From positions 124,001-188,000 of the forward strand of contig JAHCLO010000010.1 of assembly GCA_026125285.1 (NCBI GenBank): a stretch of 64,000 bases of DNA, read 5' to 3'. A program made the translations under genes and the position numbers. The notes under the pieces are model-generated. The model made no database searches. It saw only the letters and a list, made by a program, of their open reading frames with translations, and had not been told where the DNA came from. Each line of letters begins with the position of its first letter. The first letter of the stretch is position 1. The DNA comes from Verrucomicrobiia bacterium. Its GTDB lineage: Bacteria > Verrucomicrobiota > Verrucomicrobiia > Limisphaerales > JADLHS01. Below, piece by piece: positions 50,808 through 60,500 of this stretch.

Positions 50808-50872
50808 TGCTGCCGTGCGTCCCGCCGGCAGGACTGTTTTGGTTGGAACTGCCGGCCAGAGGCACGGCAGCA
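50808..50872 (+). terminator. Double hairpin after the PQQ gene
   Basis: Outer arms TGCTGCCGTGC (50808-50818) and GCACGGCAGCA (50862-50872) enclose inner arms GCCGGCAG (50824-50831) and CTGCCGGC (50849-50856). The structure begins 3 bases after the stop codon. No T run follows, so it may be an RNA-stabilising hairpin rather than a classic terminator. Confidence 0.5.
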
Positions 50873-50931
50873 CTCCTGCCAGGCTAGGAATCCTTCACCG
50901 CCTGCGTTGTTGGTCGGCGTGAATTTGAACT

Positions 50932-50958
50932 TTGAACCCGGCCCTTCGGGCATAATAC
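50932..50958 (+). promoter_or_regulatory. Candidate purC promoter
   Basis: TTGAAC (50932-50937) and TAATAC (50953-50958) are separated by 15 bases; the overlapping CATAAT (50951-50956) is an alternative -10. TAATAC ends 7 bases before the purC ATG. The -35 spacing is short, so only the -10 is convincing. Confidence 0.35.
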
Positions 50959-50965
50959 TCCGCGC

Positions 50966-51880
50966 ATGGCAAATCATGACAATGACCCGGTTCTGCAACT
51001 CGAACTGCCCGGCATCCAGAAGCTCAAGAGCGGCAAGGTGCGAGAAATCTTCGACCTCGGAGACGCGTTTCTCTTCGTGGCGAGCGACCGCATTTCCGCG
51101 TTTGACTGCGTGATGCCCAACGGCATTCCCCGCAAGGGCGAGGTGCTCACCCAGATTTCGCATTTCTGGTTCGACCAGACCGAGAACCTCGTGCCCAACC
51201 ATCGCCTCGCGAAGGCCGGCGAATCGTTCCACGTTCCTGCGCTGGCGGGCATCCCCGCCGATTTGAAAGCCTCGCTGGCCAAGCGCGCCATGATTGTTAA
51301 GAAAGCGAAGCCGCTGACCGTGGAATGTATCGTGCGCGGTTATCTGGCTGGATCAGGGTGGAAGGAATATCGGAAATCGCAAACCGTATGCGGCATCCCG
51401 TTGCCCGCGGGCTTGCAGGAATCTTCCGAACTGCCCGAACCCATCTTCACGCCGTCCACCAAGGCGGAGTCGGGTCACGATGAAAACATTTCGTTCGACG
51501 AGGCGAAGAAAATCCTCGGTGACGACCTCGCGAAACAGGCAAGTGACCTGAGCCTCAAGATTTACAGATTCGCCCGCGACTATGCCCGCCAACGCGGCAT
51601 CATCATTGCCGACACGAAGTTCGAGTTTGGTCTGCACGATGGGAAGCTCATTCTGATTGACGAAGTACTTACGCCCGACTCCTCGCGCTTCTGGCCCGCC
51701 GACCAATACGCGCCCGGCAAAGGCCAACCCAGCTTCGACAAACAGTTCGTCCGTGACTACCTCGAAACGCTGGACTGGGACAAAACCCCGCCGGCACCCG
51801 CCCTGCCGGTGGAAGTCGTCGCCAAAACGCAGGCGAAGTATTTGGAGGCGTACGAGAAGCTGACGGGAAAGAAGTTGTGA
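50966..51880 (+). CDS. purC: Phosphoribosylaminoimidazole-succinocarboxamide synthase (SAICAR synthetase)
   Basis: The product catalyses the ATP-dependent joining of CAIR and aspartate in purine synthesis. The 304-residue length is that of the longer PurC type. Motifs are LKSGKVREIFDLGD and FLFVASDRISAFDCVMPNGI (N-terminal ATP lobe), VECIVRGYLAGSGWKEY (substrate loop), FTPSTKAESGHDENISF and IIIADTKFEFGLHDGKLILI followed by DEVLTPDSSRFWPADQY. No other purine gene is adjacent. Confidence 0.97.
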   Translation: MANHDNDPVLQLELPGIQKLKSGKVREIFDLGDAFLFVASDRISAFDCVMPNGIPRKGEVLTQISHFWFDQTENLVPNHRLAKAGESFHVPALAGIPADLKASLAKRAMIVKKAKPLTVECIVRGYLAGSGWKEYRKSQTVCGIPLPAGLQESSELPEPIFTPSTKAESGHDENISFDEAKKILGDDLAKQASDLSLKIYRFARDYARQRGIIIADTKFEFGLHDGKLILIDEVLTPDSSRFWPADQYAPGKGQPSFDKQFVRDYLETLDWDKTPPAPALPVEVVAKTQAKYLEAYEKLTGKKL

Positions 51881-51942
51881 ACCAACAAGACCCGGGACGC
51901 ACTGGAAAACCGCCGGAGATTTCGAGTTTGTGCTGACAACTA

Positions 51943-52317
51943 TTGAGCGTGATTGATCCCAACCAATTCATAAACCTCCAGCTTCATGGCGGGTTCATCA
52001 TCAAAGAAATCAAGTTCACCGACGAGCCGTTGGTGGATGCGCTGAAACGGCAAGCAATGGCTCAAACCCGGATCGTTGCCAACGAATTCCGTCTCCGCAT
52101 CCAAGGAGGTCTGAGCGAGGAAGAATCATCCGTGACGCTTTACCACGAAATCCTGGAAGCGGCGGCCGTGGGAAGTATTAATCCGCCGGAGAGCCTGGCG
52201 GATTTCAACGAAGGAGACTTTGAGCGCGCCGCCCGCGGAGCCCATTCGCGATGGGGTGTGGCCTCGCCGGCGAATCTCAACCTCCTATTGCAATTCCACG
52301 GATTTCATGAACAATAG
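51943..52317 (+). CDS. Hypothetical protein
   Basis: This protein of up to 124 residues starts with TTG at 51943; a GTG two codons later (VIDPNQF) is as likely. It is mixed alpha/beta with no signal or membrane helix (FINLQLHGGFIIKEIKFTDE, AQTRIVANEFRLRIQGGLSE). The family was not recognised. It overlaps the next small gene by 11 bases, so the pair is probably co-translated. Confidence 0.6.
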   Translation: MSVIDPNQFINLQLHGGFIIKEIKFTDEPLVDALKRQAMAQTRIVANEFRLRIQGGLSEEESSVTLYHEILEAAAVGSINPPESLADFNEGDFERAARGAHSRWGVASPANLNLLLQFHGFHEQ

Positions 52318-52519
52318 ACTCATGGTTGACCGCGATAAAATCCAGTTTGACCTCATCAAGCTCGGCGGCGGCGAGCGCCTGTTACGTTTAACGGAACCCC
52401 AGTCCGGTCTTTCCCTTGAAAAGAAGCTCGCCCCGGCAGATGCCGTGGTTCGTCAGAAAGAGCATCTGCTACGGGTATTTGAAGCTGCGCTCGCGCGCGC
52501 GGAAGCGTTGGCGGCTTGA
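52307..52519 (+). CDS. Hypothetical small protein
   Basis: The 70-residue soluble protein (MVDRDKIQFDLIKLGGGERL, then a helical VRQKEHLLRVFEAALARAEA) starts at an ATG inside the end of the previous gene. The family is not recognised. It may act with its neighbour. An upstream in-frame ATG at 52220 would run through the other gene and was rejected. Confidence 0.55.
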   Translation: MNNRLMVDRDKIQFDLIKLGGGERLLRLTEPQSGLSLEKKLAPADAVVRQKEHLLRVFEAALARAEALAA

Positions 52520-52644
52520 GGTTGTGTTTGACTGGAACAAGCCCACCCCTTGGCGGTACCGCATGGCGCCCGCGAGTTCGAGAGGTTGATTCAAGCCGGA
52601 GGTTCGCGCCTTGATGAGCAATTAGCCAGCCTGAATGTTTCAGC

Positions 52645-53565
52645 ATGCAAACCCTCGTCGAAGATTTCCTCCAATACCTCCGCCACGAGCGCGGGCAGGC
52701 GGAGCACACGCAGAAAACTTACGCCGCCTTGCTGAACAAGTTCATCGCCTGGGCTGGGACACAGAATCTCACCGACTGGAAGCAGGTGGAACTGAAACAC
52801 TTGATGGCCTTCCTCCAGCACGAGCGTGCGCGTCCGCTGGAAACCGAACCCCAGGAATCAACTCGCCGCCTTAGCAGCGAAAGCGTTTATCTGGAAATTG
52901 CCGCGCTGCGGGCGTTTTACCGTTTCGCCGAGCAGGAGAAGCTGCTGCCGGCCAATGTGGCGGAACATCTTTCGCTGCCGCGACGGTGGAAGCGTTTACC
53001 CAAAGCGCTGACGAATCCGGAGATTGAGAAACTGCTCGCGCCCGAAGCCCCGGCCACGCCGCACACACTGTGCGATCAAGCCATCCTCGAACTGGCCTAC
53101 GCCTCCGGTCTGCGGTTGTCGGAACTGCGGGGGTTGCGGTTGGAACAGCTCCACCTCGAAGCCGGATTCCTCAACGTCGTGGGCAAGGGCAATAAAGAGC
53201 GCGTGGTGCCCGTCGGCCAAAAGGCGGTGGCAGCGTTGAATCGGTACTTGCAGGCGGGCCGGCCCAAGCTAGTCACCCCCCGATCCCCTGGAAATGTCTT
53301 TCTCACCCAACGCGGCACGCCGTTCGCCGCTGTCACGATGTGGCTGCGCGTCAAACGCCGGGTGCGCCGGGCGGGCGTTTCCCGGAACGTCACCCCGCAC
53401 ATGTTGCGGCACAGTTTCGCCACGCATCTGCTGGAGCACGGCGCGGACCTGCGGGTGATCCAGGAATTGTTGGGCCACGCGACGATCAGCACCACGGAAG
53501 TCTATACGCACGTCACCGGCAGCCGGCTGCGGGACATTCACCGGAAGTTTCATCCGCGACCGTAG
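52645..53565 (+). CDS. xerC: Tyrosine recombinase XerC/XerD
   Basis: The 306-residue protein is a housekeeping-type chromosome dimer resolution recombinase. An N-terminal core-binding SAM-like domain covers about 1-110. The catalytic set is complete: Arg157 (ASGLRLSELRGL), Lys181 (VVGKGNKERVVPVG), His252 and Arg255 (TPHMLRHSFATHLLEHGADL), His278 (ELLGHATI) and Tyr287 (TTEVYTHV). The size and the absence of phage-type neighbours favour XerC/XerD over a phage integrase. XerC and XerD cannot be separated by eye. Confidence 0.92.
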   Translation: MQTLVEDFLQYLRHERGQAEHTQKTYAALLNKFIAWAGTQNLTDWKQVELKHLMAFLQHERARPLETEPQESTRRLSSESVYLEIAALRAFYRFAEQEKLLPANVAEHLSLPRRWKRLPKALTNPEIEKLLAPEAPATPHTLCDQAILELAYASGLRLSELRGLRLEQLHLEAGFLNVVGKGNKERVVPVGQKAVAALNRYLQAGRPKLVTPRSPGNVFLTQRGTPFAAVTMWLRVKRRVRRAGVSRNVTPHMLRHSFATHLLEHGADLRVIQELLGHATISTTEVYTHVTGSRLRDIHRKFHPRP

Positions 53566-53589
53566 GGCAGGCGGGCCGCCCAGCGCTTC

Positions 53590-53889
53590 TTATTCAAAAT
53601 CGTAAATCACCACCTTGGTGCAGACTTGCTTGAACACCTTTTCAACGAACTCGACGTGCTGGGGATGCACCTGATACTCATCCTGCGCCTGTTTGCTCGC
53701 AAAGACTGTGTTCAGGCCCGCTTGGTAGCTTTGATCCACCACCGGCCGATGGCTGCTCGCCATCTTGCCAACGTGAAAGTGCAGCATCCCAGGAATCCCC
53801 TTCAAGTACTGGTTCGCACCAGCGATGAGTTTCTCCACCGCATCCGGCTGCGCCGGGTCGGTCCAAAAGATGACAACGTGTGAAAACAT
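53590..53889 (-). CDS. Dabb (stress-responsive A/B barrel) domain protein
   Basis: The 99-residue protein has the dimeric alpha/beta-barrel pattern: FSHVVIFWTDPAQPDAVEKL, GIPGMLHFHVGKMASSHRPV, YQAGLNTVFASKQAQDEYQV and HPQHVEFVEKVFKQVCTKVV ending in IYDFE. The two His-containing strands are typical. Dabb proteins are small and often lack a known substrate. The start MFSHVVIFW was chosen; the longer open frame to 53991 does not resemble the family. Confidence 0.88.
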   Translation of the reverse strand: MFSHVVIFWTDPAQPDAVEKLIAGANQYLKGIPGMLHFHVGKMASSHRPVVDQSYQAGLNTVFASKQAQDEYQVHPQHVEFVEKVFKQVCTKVVIYDFE

Positions 53890-54040
53890 GAGTTGAGTTT
53901 GTTGGCCGGGATTCTCCCGACCGTGACGCCGGGCGCAAGGATGGAATTCGTCGGACGTTGCACACGACAATTCCTGCCCTCCGTAACCCATGCGCCATGC
54001 GATCCGAATTCAGGCAGTGCAATTGTCTCCCGAAAGCACA

Positions 54041-54072
54041 ACGCCCTTCCGGCTCGAAAACCGGAAGGGCGT
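54041..54072 (-). terminator. 12-bp perfect stem hairpin downstream of the pyrophosphatase gene
   Basis: ACGCCCTTCCGG (54041-54052) and CCGGAAGGGCGT (54061-54072) form a perfect stem with an 8-base loop, 17 bases beyond the stop codon of the pyrophosphatase gene. No T run follows on the minus strand, so efficiency as an intrinsic terminator is uncertain. Confidence 0.6.
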
Positions 54073-54088
54073 GGTTGAAGGCCCTGAA

Positions 54089-56620
54089 TCAATTCTCCTC
54101 GGGAATCCGCATCCCGTAGAAAGAGCGATAAACGAAGACAAGCGCGATTGCCAGGAATACCAGGCCAATGCCGGTCTTCAGACTCTGGTTGGTCATCGTG
54201 ACGGCGATTTCCACCGCCAGCAGGCCGAACAACGTGGTGAACTTGATCACCGGATTGAGCGAGACCGACGAAGTATCTTTGAAGGGATCGCCCACGGTAT
54301 CACCGACGACGGTTGCGGCGTGCAGGTCCGTTCCCTTCTGGCGCAGGTCCACCTCCACGATCTTCTTGGCGTTGTCCCACGCGCCGCCCGCGTTGGCCAT
54401 GAAGATGGCCTGGAACAAGCCGAAGAACGCAATGGCTACCAGGTAGCCGATGAAGAAGTAGGGATTGAAAAACGGCAGCGCCAGGGCAAAGCAGAACACC
54501 ACGATGAAGATGTTCCACATGCCTTTCTGCGCATACACCGTGCAGATGCGGACGACTTCCTTGCTGTCGGCGACGGAAGCTTTCGCGGCGTCGAGTTTGA
54601 TATGTTCCTTGATGTAAACCACCGCGCGATAGGCGCCGGTCACGACTGCCTGTGTGGAAGCGCCCGTGAACCAGTAGATCACCGCGCCGCCCATGAGCAG
54701 CCCGAGCAGCAACAGCGGATTCAGCACACTCAAGGCGCTCATCACGTATTGCGCGCCAGCGGTGAGTTGTTCCACGGTGGGCAGGGCGCCCTTGGCCAGT
54801 TCGTAGTAATCGTTCACGCGCACGCCGATCAACAGCATGATGATGCCGAAGATCATGGTGGTGGCGCCCACGACCGCCGTGCCGATCAGCACGGGCTTGG
54901 CGGTGGCCTTGAACGTGTTGCCCGCGCCGTCGCCTTTCTCGAGTTGATACTTGGCGTTCTCGAAGTCCGGCTCGAAGCCGAAGCTCTGCTTGATTTCCCC
55001 GCGCACATTGGGGTGCGCTTCAATCTGGCTCAATTCATACACGGACTGCGCGTTGTCCGTCACCGGTCCGTAGCTGTCCACGGCAATCGTCACCGGCCCC
55101 ATGCTCAGGAAGCCGAACGCCACCAGGCCGAACGCGAAGATCGGCGCGGCAAACGCAAAGTGCGCCGGCATGATCGCCATCAGGGCCGGATTCTTGGAGA
55201 AGTAGTAAGAAATGAACATGAGGAACAGGATCACCAAGCCCATCCAGAACGCGGAGAAGTTGCCCGCCACGAAACCGGAGAGAATGTTCAGCGACGCCCC
55301 GCCGTGCTTCGAGCAGTTCGTTACTTCCTTCACGTGCCGCGAGGTCGTGCTCACAAAAATCTTCGTGAACTCCGGGATCAACGCCCCCGCCACGGTGCCG
55401 CAACTGATGATGATCGAAAGCACCCACCAAAGATTACTGTCAAAGCCCGGCTGCTTCGCCAGCAGGAAATAACTGGCGATAAACGTGATGCCGATGGACA
55501 CCGCCGAAGTGATCCAAACCAGATGCGTCAGCGGCGCTTCGAAATCGAAGTCCTTCTTTCCGCCATACTTGGCCTGACTGATGATTCCATTGAGGAAATA
55601 CGACACCAACGAGGTCACGATCATCAGGGACCGCATGACGAACAACCAAATGATCAACGTGGCACAGGCCACCGGGCTGGAGGCGAGGGCGAGCGCCAGG
55701 AACACCACCAGCGCCACACCGGTTACACCGTAGGTTTCGAATCCGTCCGCCGTCGGCCCCACCGAATCGCCCGCGTTATCCCCGGTGCAGTCGGCGATCA
55801 CGCCCGGATTCTTCGGATCATCCTCCGGCAGTTTGAACACGATCTTCATCAAGTCCGAGCCGATGTCCGCGATCTTCGTGAAAATACCGCCGCAGATGCG
55901 CAACGCGCTTGCGCCCAGCGATTCCCCAATGGCAAATCCAATGAAGCACGGGCCCACCAATTCCAGCGGCAGGAACACCAGGATGCAAATCATGAAAAAC
56001 AGTTCCACGCACACCAGCAACAGGCCGACGCTCATGCCCGAGCGCAACGGAATGTTCAGCGTCGCCAACGGGTTGCCCTTGAGCGCGGAGAATGCCGCCC
56101 GGGAGTTGGCCACCGTGTTGATCCGAATGCCAAACCACGCCACGCCGTAACTGCCCAGGATGCCCAGAATGGAAGCCAGCAGAATCACGATCACCTTGAA
56201 GATTACCTGCCCGGTGCCCAACGGCGCGCCGGTGGCCGCATCCTCGTGGTGCGTGAGGAATCCGAAGTAGTAAACCATGCAACCGCCGATCAACACCCAC
56301 AAAATGGAGAGGAATTTCCCCTGCTGGATCAGGTAGGTTTTGCAGGTTTCCCAAATGATGTTCGAGACGTCGCTCATGGTTTTGTGGACCTGGAGCGCCT
56401 TGGTCTGCGTGTATTGGACCCAGCCAAAGACCGCGCCAATCACGCAGATGACCAAACCGAGGTAAAGCAAGTGAACCCCGTTGACCCCGCCGAGGCCATC
56501 GAACGTCACGGACTTCAAGGGTGGGATTTGAATGTTGGCCTCGCTGGCGCACGCCCCGAACGTAAATCCCATGGCCAGAATCAGGAAGACAACCCAATAG
56601 CGAAGTGATTTTATTTGCAT
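54089..56620 (-). CDS. hppA: Membrane-bound ion-translocating pyrophosphatase (divergent M-PPase)
   Basis: The 843-residue protein has about 16 helices. It couples pyrophosphate hydrolysis to proton or sodium export. The catalytic region is present: RICGGIFTKIADIGSDLMKI plus LPEDDPKNPGVIADCTGDNA and GDSVGPTADGFETYG, and near the C-terminus VVGDTVGDPFKDTSSVSLNP. The variants CTGDNAGDSVG (for NVGDNVGDCAG) and SSVSLN place it in a divergent subgroup. The start MQIKSLRYWVVFLILAMG was chosen over an open frame to 56767. The ion cannot be assigned with confidence. Confidence 0.93.
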   Translation of the reverse strand: MQIKSLRYWVVFLILAMGFTFGACASEANIQIPPLKSVTFDGLGGVNGVHLLYLGLVICVIGAVFGWVQYTQTKALQVHKTMSDVSNIIWETCKTYLIQQGKFLSILWVLIGGCMVYYFGFLTHHEDAATGAPLGTGQVIFKVIVILLASILGILGSYGVAWFGIRINTVANSRAAFSALKGNPLATLNIPLRSGMSVGLLLVCVELFFMICILVFLPLELVGPCFIGFAIGESLGASALRICGGIFTKIADIGSDLMKIVFKLPEDDPKNPGVIADCTGDNAGDSVGPTADGFETYGVTGVALVVFLALALASSPVACATLIIWLFVMRSLMIVTSLVSYFLNGIISQAKYGGKKDFDFEAPLTHLVWITSAVSIGITFIASYFLLAKQPGFDSNLWWVLSIIISCGTVAGALIPEFTKIFVSTTSRHVKEVTNCSKHGGASLNILSGFVAGNFSAFWMGLVILFLMFISYYFSKNPALMAIMPAHFAFAAPIFAFGLVAFGFLSMGPVTIAVDSYGPVTDNAQSVYELSQIEAHPNVRGEIKQSFGFEPDFENAKYQLEKGDGAGNTFKATAKPVLIGTAVVGATTMIFGIIMLLIGVRVNDYYELAKGALPTVEQLTAGAQYVMSALSVLNPLLLLGLLMGGAVIYWFTGASTQAVVTGAYRAVVYIKEHIKLDAAKASVADSKEVVRICTVYAQKGMWNIFIVVFCFALALPFFNPYFFIGYLVAIAFFGLFQAIFMANAGGAWDNAKKIVEVDLRQKGTDLHAATVVGDTVGDPFKDTSSVSLNPVIKFTTLFGLLAVEIAVTMTNQSLKTGIGLVFLAIALVFVYRSFYGMRIPEEN

Positions 56621-56659
56621 AAAATTGTGGGTTGAAACTATGCAAGCCCGTCCGGGTAA

Positions 56660-56676
56660 GCCAACCATTTTTTGGC
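56660..56676. promoter_or_regulatory. 17-mer shared with the 41.2-kb intergenic region
   Basis: GCCAACCATTTTTTGGC lies 40-56 bases upstream of the pyrophosphatase start. The identical sequence occurs at 41224-41240. It is partly palindromic (GCCAA...TTGGC) and could be a regulator site or a small repeat. Confidence 0.4.
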
Positions 56677-56847
56677 GAAAATCAACCCACTTCTGGTGTG
56701 GGATCAAGGGGGCAGGCTCATACTGAGTGCGTAAACTCGCGGCAACCCCGGGCCGAAGCCCGCGCACCGGAGCATGACATTCATGCGGCTATACGGCGGA
56801 TGCCGCCGGGCGCAGGTCGAAGGATTTGTGCGCGCCCATACAGTAGC

Positions 56848-56993
56848 GTGACGAACAAATCCCAAGCCAAGGTAGGGCGCGTCACTCCGTGCGCGCCGTG
56901 GGGAAAGCAATGGGCACGCTGCGGCGCGCACGGGAGTGACGTGCCCTGCCTGCGCCTCGCAGGATGGAACGGAACTTCTTTGTTGCGGCACCT
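56848..56993. repeat. Dispersed intergenic repeat of about 145 bp, copy 2
   Basis: Same order of blocks as at 14850-15003: GTGACGAACAAATCCCAAGC, GGGCGCGTCACTCCGTGCGC, GCGCGCACGGGAGTGACGTG, GCCTCGCAGGATGGAACG and GTTGCGGCACC. GGTAGGGCGCGTCACTCCGT and GGGAGTGACGTGCCCTGCC pair internally. It lies in a 900-base gap that also carries other palindromes and no gene. Confidence 0.75.
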
Positions 56994-57067
56994 GAGTACC
57001 ATCGCCGGAAGCGACGATTCTGGGGGAGACTTCGCCGAATCCAGATTCGCGCTCTGACCCCCGAACC

Positions 57068-57138
57068 GTAGCCGCCGACGTGAGGAGGCGGATTCGACTC
57101 GCGCTCAAGCCCTTCCGCCTCCTCACGTCGTCGGCTAC
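57068..57138. repeat. GTAG-headed long hairpin
   Basis: GTAGCCGCCGACGTGAGGAG (from 57068) pairs with CTCCTCACGTCGTCGGCTAC (to 57138), almost perfectly over 25 bases around a 21-base loop. The GTAGC head and the GACGTGAG core link it to the REPs that flank the RAYT gene at 27-28 kb. Confidence 0.7.
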
Positions 57139-57194
57139 GAGCGCAGGGTTCGTGGGCAGTTTCGACCTCCAGCAATGGACGCGCATCGGGGCCA

Positions 57195-57350
57195 GGAACC
57201 GTGGGGCAGGCTTCCAGCCTGCCGGTTCGCCGGACTTTCCAGTCCGGTGTCCCGACGGGCGACAGGAATGTCGCCCGAACCAGCAGACAAGAATGTCTGC
57301 CCTACATCGCGAGGTTCATGGGCAGAGGTTCACGCGGACAAGGCTGTCCG
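57195..57350. repeat. Cluster of mini-hairpins
   Basis: Successive small palindromes: GCAGGC-TTCCA-GCCTGC, CGGACT-TTCC-AGTCCG, GGGCGAC-AGGAAT-GTCGCCC, GCAGAC-AAGAAT-GTCTGC and GCGGAC-AAGGCT-GTCCGC. Arm and loop sizes match the cluster at 45406-45540 although the sequences differ. Confidence 0.7.
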
Positions 57351-57431
57351 CGCTCCGAGCGGCGGATTCATGGAGAGGCCGGTACGGCAAGGGCTCTCAA
57401 TGTATGCGTGGGGCCGGTATCAGCAGCCGCC

Positions 57432-57480
57432 AAAAAAACCGCGCGGGACCGGCCCAAGAAAGGCCCGATCCCGCGCGTTG
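57432..57480 (-). terminator. Rho-independent terminator of the PA14 protein gene
   Basis: On the minus strand AACGCGCGGGATCGGGCC pairs with GGCCGGTCCCGCGCG around a short TTTCTT loop and is followed by seven T. It lies about 40 bases after the stop codon of the gene at 57519. This is the clearest intrinsic terminator in the window. Confidence 0.88.
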
Positions 57481-57518
57481 AATTTTGGACTCAGCGGCCG
57501 TGGCCGCCGGTGATTAGC

Positions 57519-60500
57519 CTACGGGGACACCACCTGGAAGTACTGCGCCGCGCCGGCGATAGGCACAATGGCCGGATTGGCCGTGCCAACATCGGTCCAG
57601 GTGCCGCTGGTGAGCGACGTCCGCGACTGCAGCGTTCCGCCAGTCGGGGTCCAGGAGATCTCGACGTTGCTGCCTGACCTCGTGATCGTCAGCGTCGGGC
57701 CTACCACAGGTGTGGGCGCCGCCATGTGGGCGATGACACTGCCTGTGAACAACGAGGCGTCACCATCCAGCGGATCAGCATCCGCATACAGCTTGAAGGT
57801 GCCGGCGAGATTGTCGCCGCCACTGCCTTCCCGGTACAGGACTTCAATGTAGTAGTGGTTCCCCGCGACCAGCGGTATGCCGGTGGCATAAGGGTACGTG
57901 GCGCCACCATCCGGGGTCCATTGATCGGAGCGGCGTTGGCCAACATCGGTTCCCGTCGCCCATGTTCGGGGGTCGTTCCAATTGCTTTGTTGGGCCACCA
58001 ACCGCTTGTTTTGCGGCTGGTTGTCCGTGCTGATGTAGAAGTTGCTCTGGTCATCCGAACTCGTGAAGATCACATAGTCGCCGGTTACTGCGGGGATGAA
58101 CAGACCGCTCACGCGCCGCGAGAAGTTGTCGGCAATGTTCGTCCGTGATTCGAGGCTGGTCCAGGTATCGGTCTGCGTTGGCGCACCGACGCTGCCATCC
58201 AGCATGTTTTGGAAGCCGGCTCCGGCGAAGTACTCCTCCTTGACCGTACCGGGGGTAAAGACGGCGTCCGCCAGCACGGTGACCGTGGCGGGAGCGCTGG
58301 TGATCGAACCGTACTGCGAGAGGTTGACCACGCAGTCAATCACCGCGCCATTGTCGTTGGTGCCGGTGACAAACGAGTAAACCTGCCCTCTGGCATTCGG
58401 AATGTTCACCCCACCTCGGCGCCACTGGTAAGTCGGTGGGTAGAGGGCGTCGGTGGTGGCGGCAATCGTGAAGATCGCCGGATCCCAGCCATGCGTTGTC
58501 GCGGGCTGCGGTTGCGTGGTGATCTCCAGTGTGGTTGGCGCCGGCAGCTTCACCCCGACGCGCTCGCCGGTGAGGTTGGACGGTGTGCCGTTCGCCGGCA
58601 CGCTATCCGTGGTCAACAGGACGTAGGCGGCAAAGTTGTCGCCACCTCCGCCTTCGTGATGGACGCCTTCGATGTAGTACCGCTGGCCGGCGGTCATCGC
58701 GATGCCCGCGGCAAACGGGAAGGTCACGCCGCCGTCCGGGGAGAACTGATCGGATCGGCGCTGGCCGGTGGCACCAGCCCAATCCCGGTTGCCGTTCCAA
58801 CCGGTTTGTTGCGCGACGAGGCGCTTGTTGGCCGGGTCGTCGTTCGTGCTGACGAACAGATCGCTGTCGTCATCAGAGGAGACTAGGAACACATAGTTGC
58901 CGCTCGTCGCCGGGACGAACCAGGTGCTCAGTTTTTGCACGTAATTGTCCGCAAAATCCGGCGTGTCAAACATGGTGATGAACCCAGTGGAAGTGGGCAG
59001 TCCAGCCGTGCCATTGTTCACCTGGTCGCGGGTGAAGCTATCGTTGTTCGGTCCCCAAATCTCCTGCTTCACGATGCCGGTGATGAACACCGACGCCTGT
59101 ACGGTGAGCGTGACTTCGGCGCTGGTAACACTCAGGCTGGTGGGCGGCAGCGTAACGATACAACGGTACTGCGCGCCATTATCCGCCAGACTGGCCGGCG
59201 ACAGATTCAAGGTGGCGCCGGTGCGACCGGGCATGTCCACCTGGTTCCGTTGCCATTGATAGACCGGAGTCAACTCGGCATCCGTCGTCACCGCGACCTG
59301 CATGACGGCATTCAAACCTTCAAACACATCCACGTCCTGCGGTTGGGTGGTGATTTCCAAGCTGGTGGGTGGCCAGGTGAGCATGCTGACTGCGTCGCCC
59401 GTGAGATTCGAGGGATCGCCATCCGCCGGTTCCGGGTCGGCTTTGTTCCAAGCATAGACTCCCAAATTGTCCCCGCCACCGCCTTCGCGATGCGTGGCCA
59501 TGATGAAGTACTTCTGTCCTGCGACGAGCGGGATGCCCGCGAGCCAGGGATAGGTGATTCCCTCGTCCGGCGAGAAGTTGTCCGAGCGCCGTTGGAACGC
59601 GGCTACAGAACTGCCGCCGCCGCCGTGAGTCTGCCACTGCCGGTTGCCAGCCCATCCCTCTTGTTGGGCGATCCATCGGATATTGGCCGGGCTGCTGTCG
59701 GTGCTGAGGAAGAGATCGGCGTCGTCGTCGGCGGAAATGAAGAACACGTAATCGCCGCTGGCTGGCGGAATGAAATAGCCACTCAAGCGGCTGCCGAAGT
59801 TCTCCGACCAGTTCACGGGCGCTTCAAATCCCGGCATCGCCGATACCCGGTTGGCGGGGCCGTAGTTGCCGATGTTCACATCCGCGCGCTGGCGGCCTGG
59901 ATAAACCTGGTATTTGACAAAGCCAGGATACTCGGTGGCCGTGGCCACGGATACCGTGCCGGTGGCGCTGTTGACGGAGGCGCCGGGCAAGGAGGCGGTG
60001 CAATACACTTTGGCCCCGTTGTCCTCTGGGGAGGCAAACACGGAGAAGATCGTGCCATTGGCACCGGTGACCGGTTGATCATTCTTGTACCACTGGTAAT
60101 TGGCCGCGGAACCATTGGCGATGGCGCTGTTGGTCACCGTGAAACTGAAGTGCGCGTCACTGCCCACGTAGGTCGAGGCATCCTGCACCTGCGTGACCGG
60201 CGTCAAGATCGGCGTCGAGGGCGTCACCGTGACACTCAGGTCCGAAACCGTTGCGATACCGCCGGTGGGATCGCCATCGTTGTGGGCGGTAACCGCCACT
60301 CCGACCAGGACCGGGTCGGGGAACGGATTGCCAAAGCCATTGAGCGATCCTGCCGTATCAATGTCACAGTACTTGTTCCAAGTGGTGCCGTCCGCGCCGT
60401 ACCAGATGGTAAACACACTGCCTTGGCGGGTTAGGCGCAGCCACGTATTGGGATAATCTGGCCGGATAATTCCGCCGGTGAAGCCAAAGTTGTTATTACC

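Noticed and set aside
53990-56608. An open frame of 872 codons on the plus strand opposite the pyrophosphatase gene
   Set aside because: It is rich in His, Arg, Asp and Gln with no domain pattern, the usual complement of a membrane protein gene in GC-rich DNA.
58935-60434. Long plus-strand frame (499 codons) opposite the PA14 protein
   Set aside because: Its residues (repeated GG, RR, VV, IVVGGN) mirror the opposite-strand beta repeats; there is no start context or family resemblance.
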